Below are positions 23,301-37,089 of a DNA stretch of 64,000 bases, in pieces; the stretch's first letter is position 1, and each line of letters opens with the position of its first letter. The translations under genes were made by a program, and so were the position numbers. The DNA comes from Paramecium sonneborni (taxonomy: Eukaryota; Ciliophora; Oligohymenophorea; Peniculida; Parameciidae), in the NCBI GenBank assembly GCA_905182985.1, contig CAJJDN010000001.1:803866-867865 (forward strand). Reading direction: 5' to 3'. The notes beneath the pieces are model-generated. The model was not told where the DNA came from. It saw only the letters and a program-made list of their open reading frames with translations, and did no database searches.

Positions 23301-26300
23301 TTTGGATCGAATTCAACTTCTCTATCTCCAATCTTTATCATCTTTCTTCTATTTATTATATTAAATTATTTCAACAATAATGGCTCTAAAAAGTTATCCA
23401 ATTATTCTTAAACATCCTCTAAAAGTAAAGGAATTCCTGTTTATACAGCATTTTCTATGTGTTTTATAAGACCTTCTTAAGTAATCTTCAAAACTTTTAA
23501 ATTGTGATCTCTATAACTATTTTTGATCCAAGTATTTGCTTATAATTATGGATCAATAAACATAGGATAAGATCTACTAAATTTTTAAATAATGCCATTT
23601 GATTTTGAAACTGTATCATTAGGTAATCCATTAGCTGACCATTATTAAATTTCAAGAGCATCTCCTAAGACTGCTTCAAAATTATACTTTTCACTCAAAG
23701 GAATTGTTAATTCTGTAGCTTTTTCCATCCAATTTTAAATTAATTAATTTCTAAATGTTCCTGTAAATGGCCCCATATAAGCCACTGTTGAACCACCTAA
23801 GAATACATTACCTAAAAGTAATTATATTTCTTCAGTTAAACTTTCTACTTTTATTTTCCATCTTTCTTATTCATCTGCTAATCCTACTGTAAGTTCTTCA
23901 GCCCTTACCAATCTTTATTCTGTTGTTTAAATATCTTAATCAAGTCGATCTTTTTCCTATTTATTTTAATTAAATTAAATTTCCAATTCTGTAACTTTTC
24001 TAACCACCTAAGCTAATTCTGATTGTTTTTAAACTAATACTTTATTTGCTTTATCTAATTATAGATTCATAGCTTCAACTTAACTCTTCTTTTTTTCTAC
24101 ATCATTATTAACATCAGTAAATTCACTCACAGCCCTAACCCATTCACAAATTGATTTTGCAGCAACACTAACTTTTTAAACTAAATTTGGAATAAATTCT
24201 GGATTACTAGCAATTTTAGCTTTTATTTTATTTTAAGTTACAGGTTTAATCCTACCAACATCCAATCCTTTCATTTTTGATAAGAAATTAGGATCAGCTA
24301 ATAGTTTTTTAATTGAATCCCAATCTAATTTCTCTTCAAATAATATAGCAACACATTCTAGTGTAAAGCGTACAATGGGTTATGGATTATTATTACTTTT
24401 TATTTCAGAGATATCATTTCTATTTAGTGTATTAAGTGCTTCTGTAGCAGCATTCAATGTAGGAATAGCTTCATTTAAAATTTTATCAGCTTCTGCTTTT
24501 GTTTCTTTTATTCGAGATGCTTATTCATTGACTTATCTTTCTTCTTCTGATACCAATTATTTTACCCTATTTGCTTCTGTAGAATCTACTTATAATTTTT
24601 ACAGTAAAAGTTCTTAATCAATAGTCTTTTATTTCAAAATTGGTTACATTTCTGTTAATTTTACTTTTAAATCACTAATAATACTATTAGCTTCATGTAA
24701 TTTATGTAATCCTGAAGATAATTTAAGTTTATTTGTTTGTAATTCTTCTTTTTTCATCATTAATAAAGTCTTGTAAGACTCTATTAAATCAAGATAAGAT
24801 TTAGGAGTAACATAAACATTTCTTTTCAAAGCAGCATAAAATTCATCACATTTTCTTTCAACACTCTAATGAACATGAACACACATTTAATAAAGATTTT
24901 ATCTCATATCCTTGGTAAGTCCATCAAATTCTAAAGTTTCCAAAAACATTTCTGCCACACTCATTAAAGCTTCTTATGGCCATTTATGCAACCACTCAAT
25001 AGTACAACAATTAACTAAACTTGGGAACATTCTCAATCGAACTCTTAATTATCCACCAATAGGAGATAATCCTAATACTATATGTAAATTTGATCTAATT
25101 TTTTATACAAAGTAAGGATAGATATCATTAATTTTAAACTCTCTAGCTTCTGCTTACAATCCTTGATTAATGATTTCTAAATCATCTTTAGTCAACATAT
25201 TAGGTACTTCACCAGAATTAAGAAGATTGTTGACATCTTCTAGAAAACCTTCTTATAGAATTTATGTATCTGAAAATGAAAATGCAATAAGTTTATTGTC
25301 AATTCCTACAGCACACATCATTCTAAATAAGTCTTCTTTGAATTCTTTTTTGCCATAATTTTTTTTACTTTCGATAGTATCTAATTTACAACCAGCCAAA
25401 ACAGCTCCAAGTTGAGTTAAAGATTTTTTACCAGAACCTCCAACTCCAACTAACATATAATGTCCTCTTTATTATCTTAAAACTCTGCTAATTCTGGTTA
25501 AATGTTCAATAGCATCTTTAAATAGTACCAAATTCATTTTTGTATATTCCATCATATATTCATTAATGACCTTGATTAGTTAATTATAATCTCTAACTTC
25601 TTCATAAATTCTATCAGATAATTCAGCCCTTTTTTAAAAATCAGCAAATATAAGTGGAGGTGATGAATCAAACAATTCATTAACCTTATATTCAATTTTA
25701 AAGAATAAGAAAATATTCTTAACTAAATTCTCTTTAAACCAATCTTAATCTTACTAATTAATAAGCCTATCCATTAAAACACGACAAGTTTCATGTGCCC
25801 ATAATCTAACAATTTATTCAGACTTTTGATAAATCATAGGTTTGGCTTATAAAATGCCTTGAAAGATCTTACTTACATCTCTAAGATTGAAAACATAATG
25901 AGATTTTTCAGGAGTTGGTAATAAGGCTTTTTAGATTTCTGAATACATTTGAAGAGTTGCATTAACAACTGAATAGTTTTCACTTAAATCAACAATTTCA
26001 CTTTTAAAATGATTATTTTTTAAGAATGCTTTTAAGATAGTACTAAAAATCCATGATAGAGTTTCATCACTAGAATTAGGTACACTTAATAAAGCAAAAT
26101 GACGACTAAATCTAACAGTAATAGGAGATCTTCCACCACCTGGAGGACCACATGCACAAATAAGAATAGTGTTATCAACATCTTTCCAATTAAATGTTTT
26201 TCTATCATAAACACCTTTATAATCTATAAATTATCTTAATAATTCAATAGGTGGTTATGCACCATATTATTCTAAAGCAGGCATATTAACATCATCAACA

Positions 26301-29300
26301 AACACAACAAACTTCTTTCCAGGAGGAGGCATCAAAATAGTTCTACCTTTCTTACGTTAAGTTTGTAATTTTTATTCAATACTTAATTATGTAGTAAAGC
26401 TTGCAGTTTTAGCAGAGAATGTAATCTACATTAAAGCTATTAATCCATCATCTCGTAATTTTTCAACAGTTGAATTAACCATAATAGTTTTACCTGTTCC
26501 TGTAACTCCAGTAATAAAAATAGGACAATTTGTATTTACAGCTTATTCTAAAAACCATCCATGAGCAACTGTTTCTTTAGTCTAAACAACCATATCAAAA
26601 TAACTCATTCCTTTTACATATTCAAATTAAGGAATTATATCATTCCATTAAGTATATGTTATATCTACCAATCCATCTGTTTTTGTTATACGTACTAAAC
26701 AAGCAAATAAAGATCCTCTAGGTAAAACCTCAACTGCGAAAGTATCAGCTACAATTCTTTCAAATTTAGCATAATCATCTGAAATTAGAGTTGCACCTAC
26801 AGACCAAGCAAATACCCAAACATATATTTTTTCAATATGTTTTTTAGATATTTCATCTCTTAAATTGCAATTCAATTATTAATTATAAAATTGGATAACC
26901 ATTCTCAATATCTTAATTAATCCAACTGCCATTTAAGTTTCTTACACAGGAATTAGTTATTTGCATTGCTTTATAATTTAAGTAATCGATTTATTAAATG
27001 AAACTTTTATTTATATTAATAAATGATCTATTATATCTCTACTGAGAATATCAATTAAAGTCATTGCTTCTGTTACTACTATAGGTTCATACCCTAACAC
27101 TTTATCATCCAAATATACCATTCCACATCTACTTACTGTTGCAGGTGATGCCACTGCTAAATCCAATACTTCAAAGATCATTCTCATTTATGTTTTTAAT
27201 TTTATACGCTCACCATTACTTAAACATAAAGTCATCGAATCATCCAATACTGTATTCATATTTTCAATCCATAAAGCATCTACTGGACCATCAAATACAA
27301 CCCATTTCTTCTCTAGCGTCTCTGATGATGCATATCCTCTCATTATATTAGATGCTAAACCATCTGTCCATTATTATGTCATCATATCAAATTAACCATA
27401 TAATTCTTCCATTGATATTGCTTTAGGATTCAAAATCTAATGTTCTACATTTTAATATGTTGCATGATTCTTTATACCTTTTAAAGAATACTACTCAAAT
27501 AATTTTATGTAAGATTCTCTTAATACATTTTGAACCTAAGATTTTCCACCCATTGTCACTCCTACCAACATTACTCCAAATCTTACTTTCATTGTTTCAT
27601 GAAACTGTATAATCTTCTCTATAAATGTATCTTATTACTATAACTTATTTAAATCTATAACATTCTTTATTGCTGTTTCTAATTCTTTATTCTGTACGTT
27701 TGGAATCTACATTCCTGGAAATAGATCACTTACTATTGCATTAAATAATGGAATATCATGAGATAAGAATTTTGGTAAATTGCTTTCTCTCATTGCTCTT
27801 ATCAATACAATATCTTCATTAATGTTTGGCTCTGCTCTTTTTAATGATCCAGCCATTACTAAAACTGATTTTACTGCTCTCATACCAAAATCATAATGAT
27901 CTTGCTGGCTTAATTATTCTGAACTTAATTGATACAATTTGACCATCTTTCTAGATAAATCTTTAGCATTTGAAAATCCTTCAGCAAACAACATAATTTC
28001 TGCAATTAATCTATAATCTGGAACCATCATAGCTACTGGTCTAAAAAGAACTTTTAAATTATCTGGTAATTCAGTTCTACCAGCATAACCAGGATTCATT
28101 GTTATAAATATTCCCAAATCAGGATTCAATTATACATTTTTACCAAAGAAATAAAAGTTCATTTTATATTCTAAAAGTGCTTCTCTTATAGTTTAAACTT
28201 ATTATGCAATGACTGATAATACTTCAATATAGATTCTATTAAATTCATCTAAACAAACCCAAGCTCCACAATATGCTAATCCTGCAAATAATTTTTCCAT
28301 CATTTTAGCTGTAATTTAATCAGAACAATTGAATACAATACAATATCTTCCCAAAGCTTTAGCTAAATCTTTACATGATTCTGTTTTACCAGTACCAGCA
28401 GGTCCTTATGGTGCTGCTCCTAATTTGATACCCAAAGCTCCAGTGATAGTCATCCAACATCTATCTGTCAAAGGAGTAATAACCAATCTTGTTGTTGATC
28501 CCAAAAATTCATAACCATACATTAATTTGGCATTTACTTATTTAGCATGTACACTTTCTTCATCATGGTAAAACCTCAACTATTGTTACCATTTGAAATC
28601 CATTATCCCTTCCACAGATTCATTTCTCATATTATCAACTATATCTCTAAAATGAACATCTTATGTAACCAAAGCCACTAAAGTTCTTCTTTACAATTCA
28701 GTTAAATTTCCTCTAATTAATTATGTTAATTCATCGAGCATTGCTACATTTGCATCATACCAATCATCTAAGTCTCCTTCTGCATCTGCTTATAAATAGT
28801 TTTCTTCTGTTATTTTAGTCCAAAATATAGAATCAATTGTAATAATTATTTAAAGAGGAAACTCAAATACCCAATCCTTTCTTTAAGTATCTTCTAATTG
28901 ATATTTAATTAAAGATTATCTCATTACACCGCTTAGAGAAGATTTCATCTTATCTTCTAAAGCTTTTAACCAATCTTCTACTTCTCCTCTTGCAGAATAT
29001 CCTTTAAGGACTGCAATCTCTCCTTCAGCAGATATCATTCCTATTGCATTCTCTTACTAATCAAATTGAATCTTAACTAAATTTTCAAAACATTTTCTTA
29101 AATATGGTTAGATAGCCTAAATGTTTTTTGCATTTGACAAAATTTCTAAGAGTTCATCATTAGATAAAAAATAAAATCTTTAAAAGACATCTCTTTTCTT
29201 TTCTAAAAATTCATCCAAAGCTTTTTAAATGACATCAAAATTATTATTATTTTATCTTAGTTAATTAAAATATAATCTATTTTAATAATCATCTGCCCAT

Positions 29301-32300
29301 CTTCTAGCTATACTACTATCTCTAGCATTCCTCATTAATTTCTTCCACTGTGTATCAGCTTATTAAAATATTTTGGATTCCTTTGCTAAATTCTTAGCAC
29401 TATAAGGTGAATTCAAAATAGGTTCCAAATATAACCAATTCCTTTGATGTAACATCCATTCATCAAATAACTCTTAGAAATATCTTAGTAAAGCTTGTTA
29501 CTTTTCCACATCAGATCTAATACCTTCTACAAATCTTGATGCAAGAATGTTATTAACTGTCAATAATGTATCATCAATTTTGGATATCAGATCTTCATTA
29601 TTACCTAATATAAAAACATCTTTTGATTCTCTATATGGTTATACAGTGATTACAGCTACCCTCCATATTGATTCAACCTATTCTAACATTTTAACTAATT
29701 CTATTTCTTTTGCTGCCCTTAATGCAATTTCGCTAAGCTTATCTTTTACTTAATCTAACCCAACTTATGTTATCCACTAAACATTATATTTAGGATCATT
29801 CACAGGTGTAAATGGTTCTAAAATAGGATCTTTAAATAATTATTAATTTTCTAGTATCAATGATCTTATCTGATTCCATTGTTTCTCTGAAATTGCAGGG
29901 TCTTTTAATGCTTATAATACCTAATATACTCCTCTAAAGCCTTCAATATCTGATTTAAATACTCTAGCTACTTCATTTTTGTCTAGTTCTTTGGCACATA
30001 AATTTGCTGCCTTTTATAATTTTTCCATTAAATTATTCATGTCATCTAAATTTATATCTGTATAATGTTGTTTTAACCAGACTGAATAGTTAGAAATCCA
30101 TTCATTTCTACCACACCACAATTTTTCTAATAAACTAAATTCATTATTAAATGTTTCCAATTTTTCAAAAGGTGTGTATTCCATATTTAAAGCAATTTAA
30201 TAATCATTTAATTTTTTTGCATGAATCTTAAGTTCATCAACTTATTTTCTGATTCCTTTGACAAATGTAACCATGTCACTTAAATCGGCTGCTAAAGAAC
30301 TCAAAGGTTACTCAGAAAGTCTTTCATTTAAGTCTTTTACTGTACTATCAACTTAAGGAATCATTCTTTCCATATCCTTTCTAAATTTATTTAAATTTTA
30401 ATCGTAATTAGCCATAGCATCATCCACTTTTTTACGAAGTTGACTTACTTATTAATTACACTCTGCAAATTTCTATTTATGTTTATCTTAGATTTTGATA
30501 CGTAATTCATCCATAAGTAAAGCCATAGCTGTAACTTCTTAAGATATATTGCTTAAATCTTCAAATTAGTTATTAATTATATTAACAGCTTCCATGTAAT
30601 TGACAAATTGCTCCACTGTAACTGGTGATATTGCTATAGTTTAATACAATTATGCAGTTTTTTATGTAAAGAGTACTGCCTTTTTGTACATATATTCAGG
30701 AATGAATTTCTATAATTCCAAAATACAATTCATAGCACTTGATTTAATTTTAGCTTTTAATTTTTAGTTGTCAAACATTATCATTCCTATCTCTTAAGTG
30801 GGTTCTATATCCTAAAATTATTGATCTTATTCTTTATATTAATTGATTGCATTTCTATATTCTTCAACTTCTTTATCTGCAAATTGTTTTTCTATATTGA
30901 CTCCTGTATTCTCAACATACCATTTCATGAATGGTTTCAATTTTTCAGCATATGATTCTAAATAATCAAATGCAATTTCTAATTCTTTCCTCATTTGACC
31001 ACATAAAATCTAAAAATTCTCGCTTCCATTTATTATTGCTTTAACATCCACTTTCTCAGATTATTAATTACTTTCATCTTAAATATATTATTATAATTCT
31101 GGCATTGATAACATTTCTCTATGTCTAGTAGTTATGCGAATAACACTATTATTAACAACACTTTCAAATATTCTAAATAGTTATTCTCTCACAGGATTAA
31201 AAATTACTTCTTCTTATTTTCCTACAGCCTCTACAATAATCCAACATTAAGGCTAACCTTTACCATAATATCCTTTCCTTTTCACCCCAGAACTCTCTTT
31301 ATATTATTCATTGAACTCTTTGATCTATTTGACAATATGTTCTACTGAATTTTACATCATTTATAGTTTAGCATCAATTATGATATAATCAACATATTTT
31401 ACAAATTTTCTTAACCTTTTATAATGTGTTCTAATTGTTGCCTCTGTTGTATAAGGCATATCTTTTCCTGATTCATCTCCAACCAATAATGGAGCTCTTT
31501 CTTCATTATCATCTTCATGAAGTGGTATACGATGAATTTCTTTAAAATTCACTAAAGATTTTTAACAGCATTCGACTATAATTTATTTAATCTATTATTC
31601 ATATGTATCAAATTTTATATCCATTATAGACATTAAATGTTTGTCTTACAACTATTTAAAGTTTTCATGAGTCTAAGGTACTGTAGTTGATGTATCTAAA
31701 AATCTTATATCTTATGCCATTTGTTAACATATTCTACGAACTTCTAATAATGTGATTCTTAATTATTTGTCAGTTGAAAACATATTTGATATCATCAAAT
31801 CTTAATTCTTGGCAAGAATGTTTTTTCTCATTAATCTTTTCCATAAAAAGAAATTCTTCCATAATTTGTATTTTCTAAAAAAATCTATTTTTTAAAGATC
31901 TTAATATAATTTAGCTTCTCTTTGCCACTCTTCAATTGTAAGAAATGTAGCCTCATCATTTTAGAAATAGGTGATACCTCTGGCACTTATTGTCATATAT
32001 TCTTTTGAATTTCTATCCTCAAATTCTACAATTTAATAATCATAAGCATGATCTCTTTTATTTAAATAACAGAACTCATCAGCCATTTCTGGATCAGTTC
32101 TTATCAAATATATAAAGTCCATAGGTGATAAATATGATTGTTATTATTGTTTCTTTTTAGGTTTACGTAGTGCCTTCTTTAAAATCTATGTTTCCTTCCT
32201 TTTTTCAGGTTGTTAAAATAATCCAATAATTGAATCATTAATTGTGGAATTAGGATTTTGTACATCCTCTAAAATACTCATTCCATGATCACTTAATAAT

Positions 32301-32660
32301 CTATGACCAAGAGGTGACAAATTCTTTGGTTTTTTAAGCTAATCTTGTATTAGAATGTCGCTTTTGAAGTCTTTTGTTATTAAATCAGCAAATACTTTTT
32401 ATAGATTGATGTCCTGAGCGATCTAGTAAAATTCTACCATTTTGAATGGTTACACCTAAAGCTGAATGAGTTTAGGTTGTAGGCTCTAATCTTTATTTAG
32501 AAATTTTTGGCACTAATGAAGGCAATGAGATTGCCGAGAGCTGTTAAGTATATTTTCGTTCATTTGGATCATAGCGATTAATATTTTTATATAGACGTCC
32601 TTTGAGCTACCCTTATGAAAGTTGTTCAAAATTGAAACGTTTATTATTGTCACTATCCAT
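20319..32660 (-). CDS. axonemal dynein heavy chain, inner-arm single-headed type
   Basis: The motor ATPase of an axonemal dynein, 4,070 residues, which slides microtubules in cilia. Order seen: N-terminal tail; AAA1 Walker A GPAGTGKT (about 1,410) and Walker B CLDEFNR with [14 protein letters not shown]2 GVTMGGKS (about 1,690); AAA3 GVTGTGKT (about 2,040) with VDDVNMP and [11 protein letters not shown]4 GVGGSGKK (about 2,395); the coiled-coil stalk with the microtubule-binding tip (about 2,600-2,850); AAA5; AAA6; and a C-terminal domain ending LYKTS ... [14 protein letters not shown] ... [16 protein letters not shown]. That ending is typical of the DNAH1/3/7/12 clade. Introns at 20453-20479, 20676-20699, 21496-21520, 21698-21719 and 32423-32453 leave 4,071 codons with no frameshift. 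The AAA4 loop has GKK where GKQ or GKS is commoner. Confidence 0.96.
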
Positions 32661-32839
32661 AATAAATAATTAATATATAGACACCTATTCATAAATATTT
32701 AAATATGTTAATATTAATAGAGACTCCATTAAGTTTGCACACTCTTTTATGTTACTGATATAAAGACTCTCTATAAATAGATAATATCTATGATTATTTT
32801 TAAGAATAAAACCAAATAAAAAATTGTATAAGCAATTCA

Positions 32840-33768
32840 ATGAAAAAAAACTAGCCACACCTTTAGAGAAACTCAAAAAGTTTTAGCGACTCCAAGTAAA
32901 TTGATCGAAGGAAAAATTCCAAAGAAGCTAAATAAATTTTTTGTCAAAAATGTAATCTCTCAAAATATCTATACTTAAATGGCAGATGCAGTGAATTTAT
33001 TAAAAAAACCTGTCTAAGTTAAAATACTATCCAATAAATTCAAGAATAATTAGGATTAAATTATATTCAAATTCCAGTGACTTTGCAATTTATTTTAAAC
33101 GTTAGATCTCAACTAAATAAATCTGATAAAAGAATTAAGTGAATAAGAATTTTAAAATATTAGATTGGGATTAGAATGTGCATATCTAAATCTAAACTTA
33201 AGTTCTCTAATATTGAGATAAACAGAGAATTGAGTGTACAATGATGATTCAAGCAATAACTTAACTTAAAGTATAAAAAAATCATTTGGCTTAGAAGAAA
33301 ATTTTAAATTCATTTTTAGTCTTACCGATTTGCTTATAGAATTGAATTTCTAAAAAATAAAATTACATTAACGATTGGAGAATTAATATGGATTCGATTG
33401 ATTTCACATGCAGATTCACTTATAAACCTAGTTTAAGATTCTGCAATAACTGTTTAAACTTTATGAGCTGAAAAAAAACATTAGAACTAAGAATTATATA
33501 ACTAAATAGAATTTGATTTTTTACGCTAGTTTTGTAAGTAGATTATGGTGAATTAAAAAAATACGTTATTCAAATTTTGATAGCAAAAGGAAGCAAAATT
33601 TTTTAATTAATGACAAATCATTTTAGAAAATTTCTTCTCCTATTAGAAGAAGAAATTAATTATAGAAATAGAAAGGCTCCTTAAAGAAGAAAACTATCAG
33701 CTTGTGAAGATATTGCGGAAAGAAAAACAATAAAGAAGGGGAAATAATAATCAAAGCTTATTTTTATA
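32840..33768 (+). pseudogene. possible decayed gene
   Basis: Protein-like pieces follow one another in more than one frame: an opening MKKNQPHLQRNSKSFSD with a CQKC ... GRC ... KTC cysteine set (from 32,840), then SFGLEENFKFIFSLTDLL (about 33,280), then DFTCRFTYKPSLRFCNNC (about 33,400), then a basic stretch RKAPQRRKLSACEDIAERK (about 33,674). In-frame TGAs and at least one shift separate them, and I found no short introns that join them all. It could be a relic of a cysteine-containing protein gene or a spliced gene I failed to parse. Its end abuts the end of the minus-strand coiled-coil gene. Confidence 0.27.
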
Positions 33769-35289
33769 TCAACGAATTTCATCATTTAATACATCTGAAT
33801 CTTCATGATAATAGATATTACTCTGAGCAATTCGACTTGAACTTTCTTCCATTATTTATTATAATACAGGATTTGGATTTAATGTTCCTCGATGTTACAA
33901 CTATTACTCTAAAACTCTCTAATCAACTATGCTTAACAAATATCTAATTTTATCATCTGCCATTTTCATATCTTGTTCATATTTTTATCGAATAGCTCTT
34001 TTTTCATTCTCAAATTGAATGAGTCTCTAATTATCACTATGTTATGAATTAATTCTTGATTTATTATATACATCTCTCTTTAAATTTGCTATTTCAATCA
34101 ATAAAGTATTTATCTAACCTTCATAATTAGCTTTCATATTTGCCTTTTTTTATACATCTTCCTGTAATTCTAAGCATCTCTATTATAACATTGTAAGTTC
34201 TATATTCTATTTATGCATATCATCTTATAATTGCTTATATGATCTCTCTAATAAACTCTAAGAAGTTGCTGGAATTAATTAACCATTTTATATTTATTAA
34301 GTCAATTAATCCAACGTATTTGCCTTCTCGTAAAGTTATCTTTCTAATTATTACAATTTAATCTACTAATCTTACAATTTGATATTCTTATCAATCAGCA
34401 TAGAATTCATCTTCTCTGTCTCTATGTTATGTCTTTATAATTTCAATTTATCTATTTCATTTTATTTTGCTTCTAAAAGATTGTTTAATGTAGCAACTTA
34501 ATTCTCCATTTAAACTATTGATGTAGCTACTTATTCTTTTATCTATCTCTATAAATTTAATCTTTCCACTTATATTTACTAAGCATATTTTTCTTCAGCA
34601 ATCCTTATTGTATTTTCATTAATTAATCTTTAAGTATCTATCTATGCTTAAAGCGCATCAATTTCCTCCAACTTTTAATTGAATATGTTCATATAATTTA
34701 CTCTAATTGTTTCTATATCATTTTCTAAAATTTCACTTTTCTATCGATATTAGTCTGCTTCTCTAAAACGCTCCTTTAATTCTTCTAGTTCTTTATTTTT
34801 TTCATTCAAAAAATGAAGAGCTTCTAGTTTTTCAGATTTTATCTATTTCATAAAACTATCCAAATGAAAACATTTTTATCTTTCCTCTTATAATTCTTAA
34901 ATTTTAGTCATCACTTATTATCTACTACTTTCACAATCTTATGCTTTTTACATTAATAGTTAGTTCAATTATTCAATTTCTCTAACTAATTATTCCATTT
35001 TTTCTTCATATCCTTTTATTGTAATAAATTGAACTCTATTGTATTTACTTCTCAAATCTTCTACTTCAATTGCCTTTTATTTTAAATTTTCTGTCAGATC
35101 TTCAAATTATTATTTTTATGATCCTAAATGAGCTTAGAGATCTTTAATCTTCTATTCTAATCCTAAACTTTTAAGTCTCCATTCTTCACATTCTATACTC
35201 TTCTATTATAAAGCTTAAGAAGATCTTTCTAATTCACTTGTTAACATTTCTATTCTATATTCAACTTCAACTTAATCTGATTATTGCAT
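33769..35289 (-). CDS. long coiled-coil protein
   Basis: 506 residues, intronless. Nearly the entire length, from about residue 5 to 460, is heptad-patterned and rich in Gln, Glu, Lys and Leu (for example LTSELERSSQALQQKSIE, QEERQKCFHLDSFMKQIK). A short less-structured tail ends EEDS-like acidic residues and DVLNDEIR. No globular domain, signal peptide or membrane segment is visible. It is probably a structural protein of the cytoskeleton, basal body or cilium, as its position next to a dynein gene might hint, but gene order in this genome is not evidence of function. Family not recognised. Confidence 0.87.
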
Positions 35290-35348
35290 GTGTCTGTTAA
35301 ATAAAATTATAAATATAAATCAAAATTGTATTTACAAAAATAAATATA

Positions 35349-37067
35349 TCACCCCTACAATGGAGGTAGTTGTATACTTTATGTCAACATTTTTCTAACT
35401 TCTTTTAAGGCTAAACGAACATCTTCTGCTTTTTTTATAACTATTGATTTCAAAATTGGTCCTAATTCTGCTAACGCTGTATCATTTTAATCACTGTACC
35501 ATGTTTTTATAAATATTCCATTTTCTGGTTAATTTTAAAAATTATCAGGAACATTATCAACTATGATACATTTTGAAAGATCTCTTCCCAATCTTGAAAG
35601 ATCTTTAATAAATTAATTTGAATATTGCAAAGCATGCTATCTGAATAATCGATATGATATATTCTTATTTTTATCAACTTGATCTAAAACCCAATTTGCA
35701 TAATCAGGTAAACCAGCTGTAAATACAACTAATTCATAAAATTAACTCATCTCTTATAAAAATTAATGAGCAAATGGTCTTATTAAGAAATGACCTGTTT
35801 AATCAGTAAAATGTATTAAAGTTTCATCCATGTCTAAAACCAAAGTATATGTTTTTGGATTTGTGTAAGGAAGGTATGGAGAAGGAGCTACACAAATTAA
35901 TGGAATTCCTAATAAACCTTAATAACTTTGTTGAATTGTGAAATAAAATGAAACAAATTCCTGTAAATTTCTCAAAGATTCTTTTATTGTATAATTTTAT
36001 AAACTTCTTAGAAAGATGATTAAAAATTAATACAAATCTCTTTAGCTTTTTGTTAGAGATTTATAAAGATTCAGTAATAGTTCTAAGTTTTATTTTACAG
36101 AGGTCCAATAATCATGTTTTTTAGTTAATACATTTTTCTTGTTGATATTAAATTATAACTAAGTATATTACTACAAATATTAAGGATATTCAGGTTTCTC
36201 TTTAAGTTTTTCAAGTAAAATATCAGAAAGATGGCTTAAATTTTAAATATTATACTGTAATATATTCTTAATATTACTAATACTACTTAAATAGAAATGT
36301 AAATCAAAAAAGCAATTAACTAAGACAACAATCTATGATATAGATATAGAATTACTCCAACTCTCAAAATCAAAAATATTTATCTAATTTATTTTACATG
36401 TTCTTATAATAACTCTTCTATATATTAAAATCCAATATCTTCAGTTAATTCCATGTATTGATTGATTTAATTTATTAGTTCTAGAGTAGTATTCTTACTT
36501 TATTAGTTTCAAACTCTTACTTTTTTCATTGAATTTAAAAGGCTATTCATGATTTCATATATTTTAATGAAGATTCTTAGATTTTCTGCTAAAGTTTCTT
36601 CTGCATGATGCATAGGTTCTAAAGTAGCAAAAGCTTAAGTAAATGATTTGATTACATTCAGATCTGGCATTAAAATCTTGTCCTTCTTTTCTATTTTTTC
36701 TTGGTGGAGTAGAAGCTCTAAATTCCACTTCTACTTAACTAGTTTCAGATGTTAAGTGCAAATTATGTTTTTAAGGAGAATTCTTCTAAAGTTTGGCATC
36801 CTTAATTTCGATCTTTTTGAAACTTAGATCTGCCACTAAAGCTTCATCTATTTTACTATCATTTAATTTTGGATTTCTGATTAGACGATTAAAGTCTAAT
36901 GATTTTTTTGAACTTCTAATAACAGAAGAAGGTTTAGTTGGTTTCTGTTCAATGATTGGGAATTAAGATTCTCGTGGATCTTTAGCCTAAGAGAATGATC
37001 GTATATTATCTACTTGTGAGATGGCTCTAGAAGGTCTTGTTTTTATTGTGGTTTAGTTTTTTCTCAT
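35349..37067 (-). CDS. SCP/FCP1-type (HAD family) protein phosphatase
   Basis: 544 residues. The C-terminal 170 residues form an NLI-interacting-factor/CTD phosphatase domain. The catalytic motif is DMDETLIHF (about 380), usually DLDETL, where the first Asp forms the phospho-aspartyl intermediate. Further on come VVFTAGLPDYANWVL, YRLFRQHAL, KDLSRLGRDLSKCIIVDN and WYSDQNDTAL. Such enzymes remove phosphate from Ser/Thr in proteins such as the RNA polymerase II tail or SMADs. The N-terminal 350 residues are basic and low-complexity, then helical; they match nothing I know. Introns 36363-36397 (35 nt, unusually long here), 36494-36520 and 36718-36739 give 545 codons. The 35-nt intron boundary is the least certain. 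Confidence 0.9.
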
Positions 37068-37089
37068 AATTATAATAATTTGAAAAATA

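Noticed and set aside
32685..32876. Minus-strand 63-codon ORF just upstream of the dynein start
   Set aside because: It overlaps other coding-like sequence on the plus strand and has no protein-like pattern; the dynein ATG at 32,658-32,660 is well supported without it.
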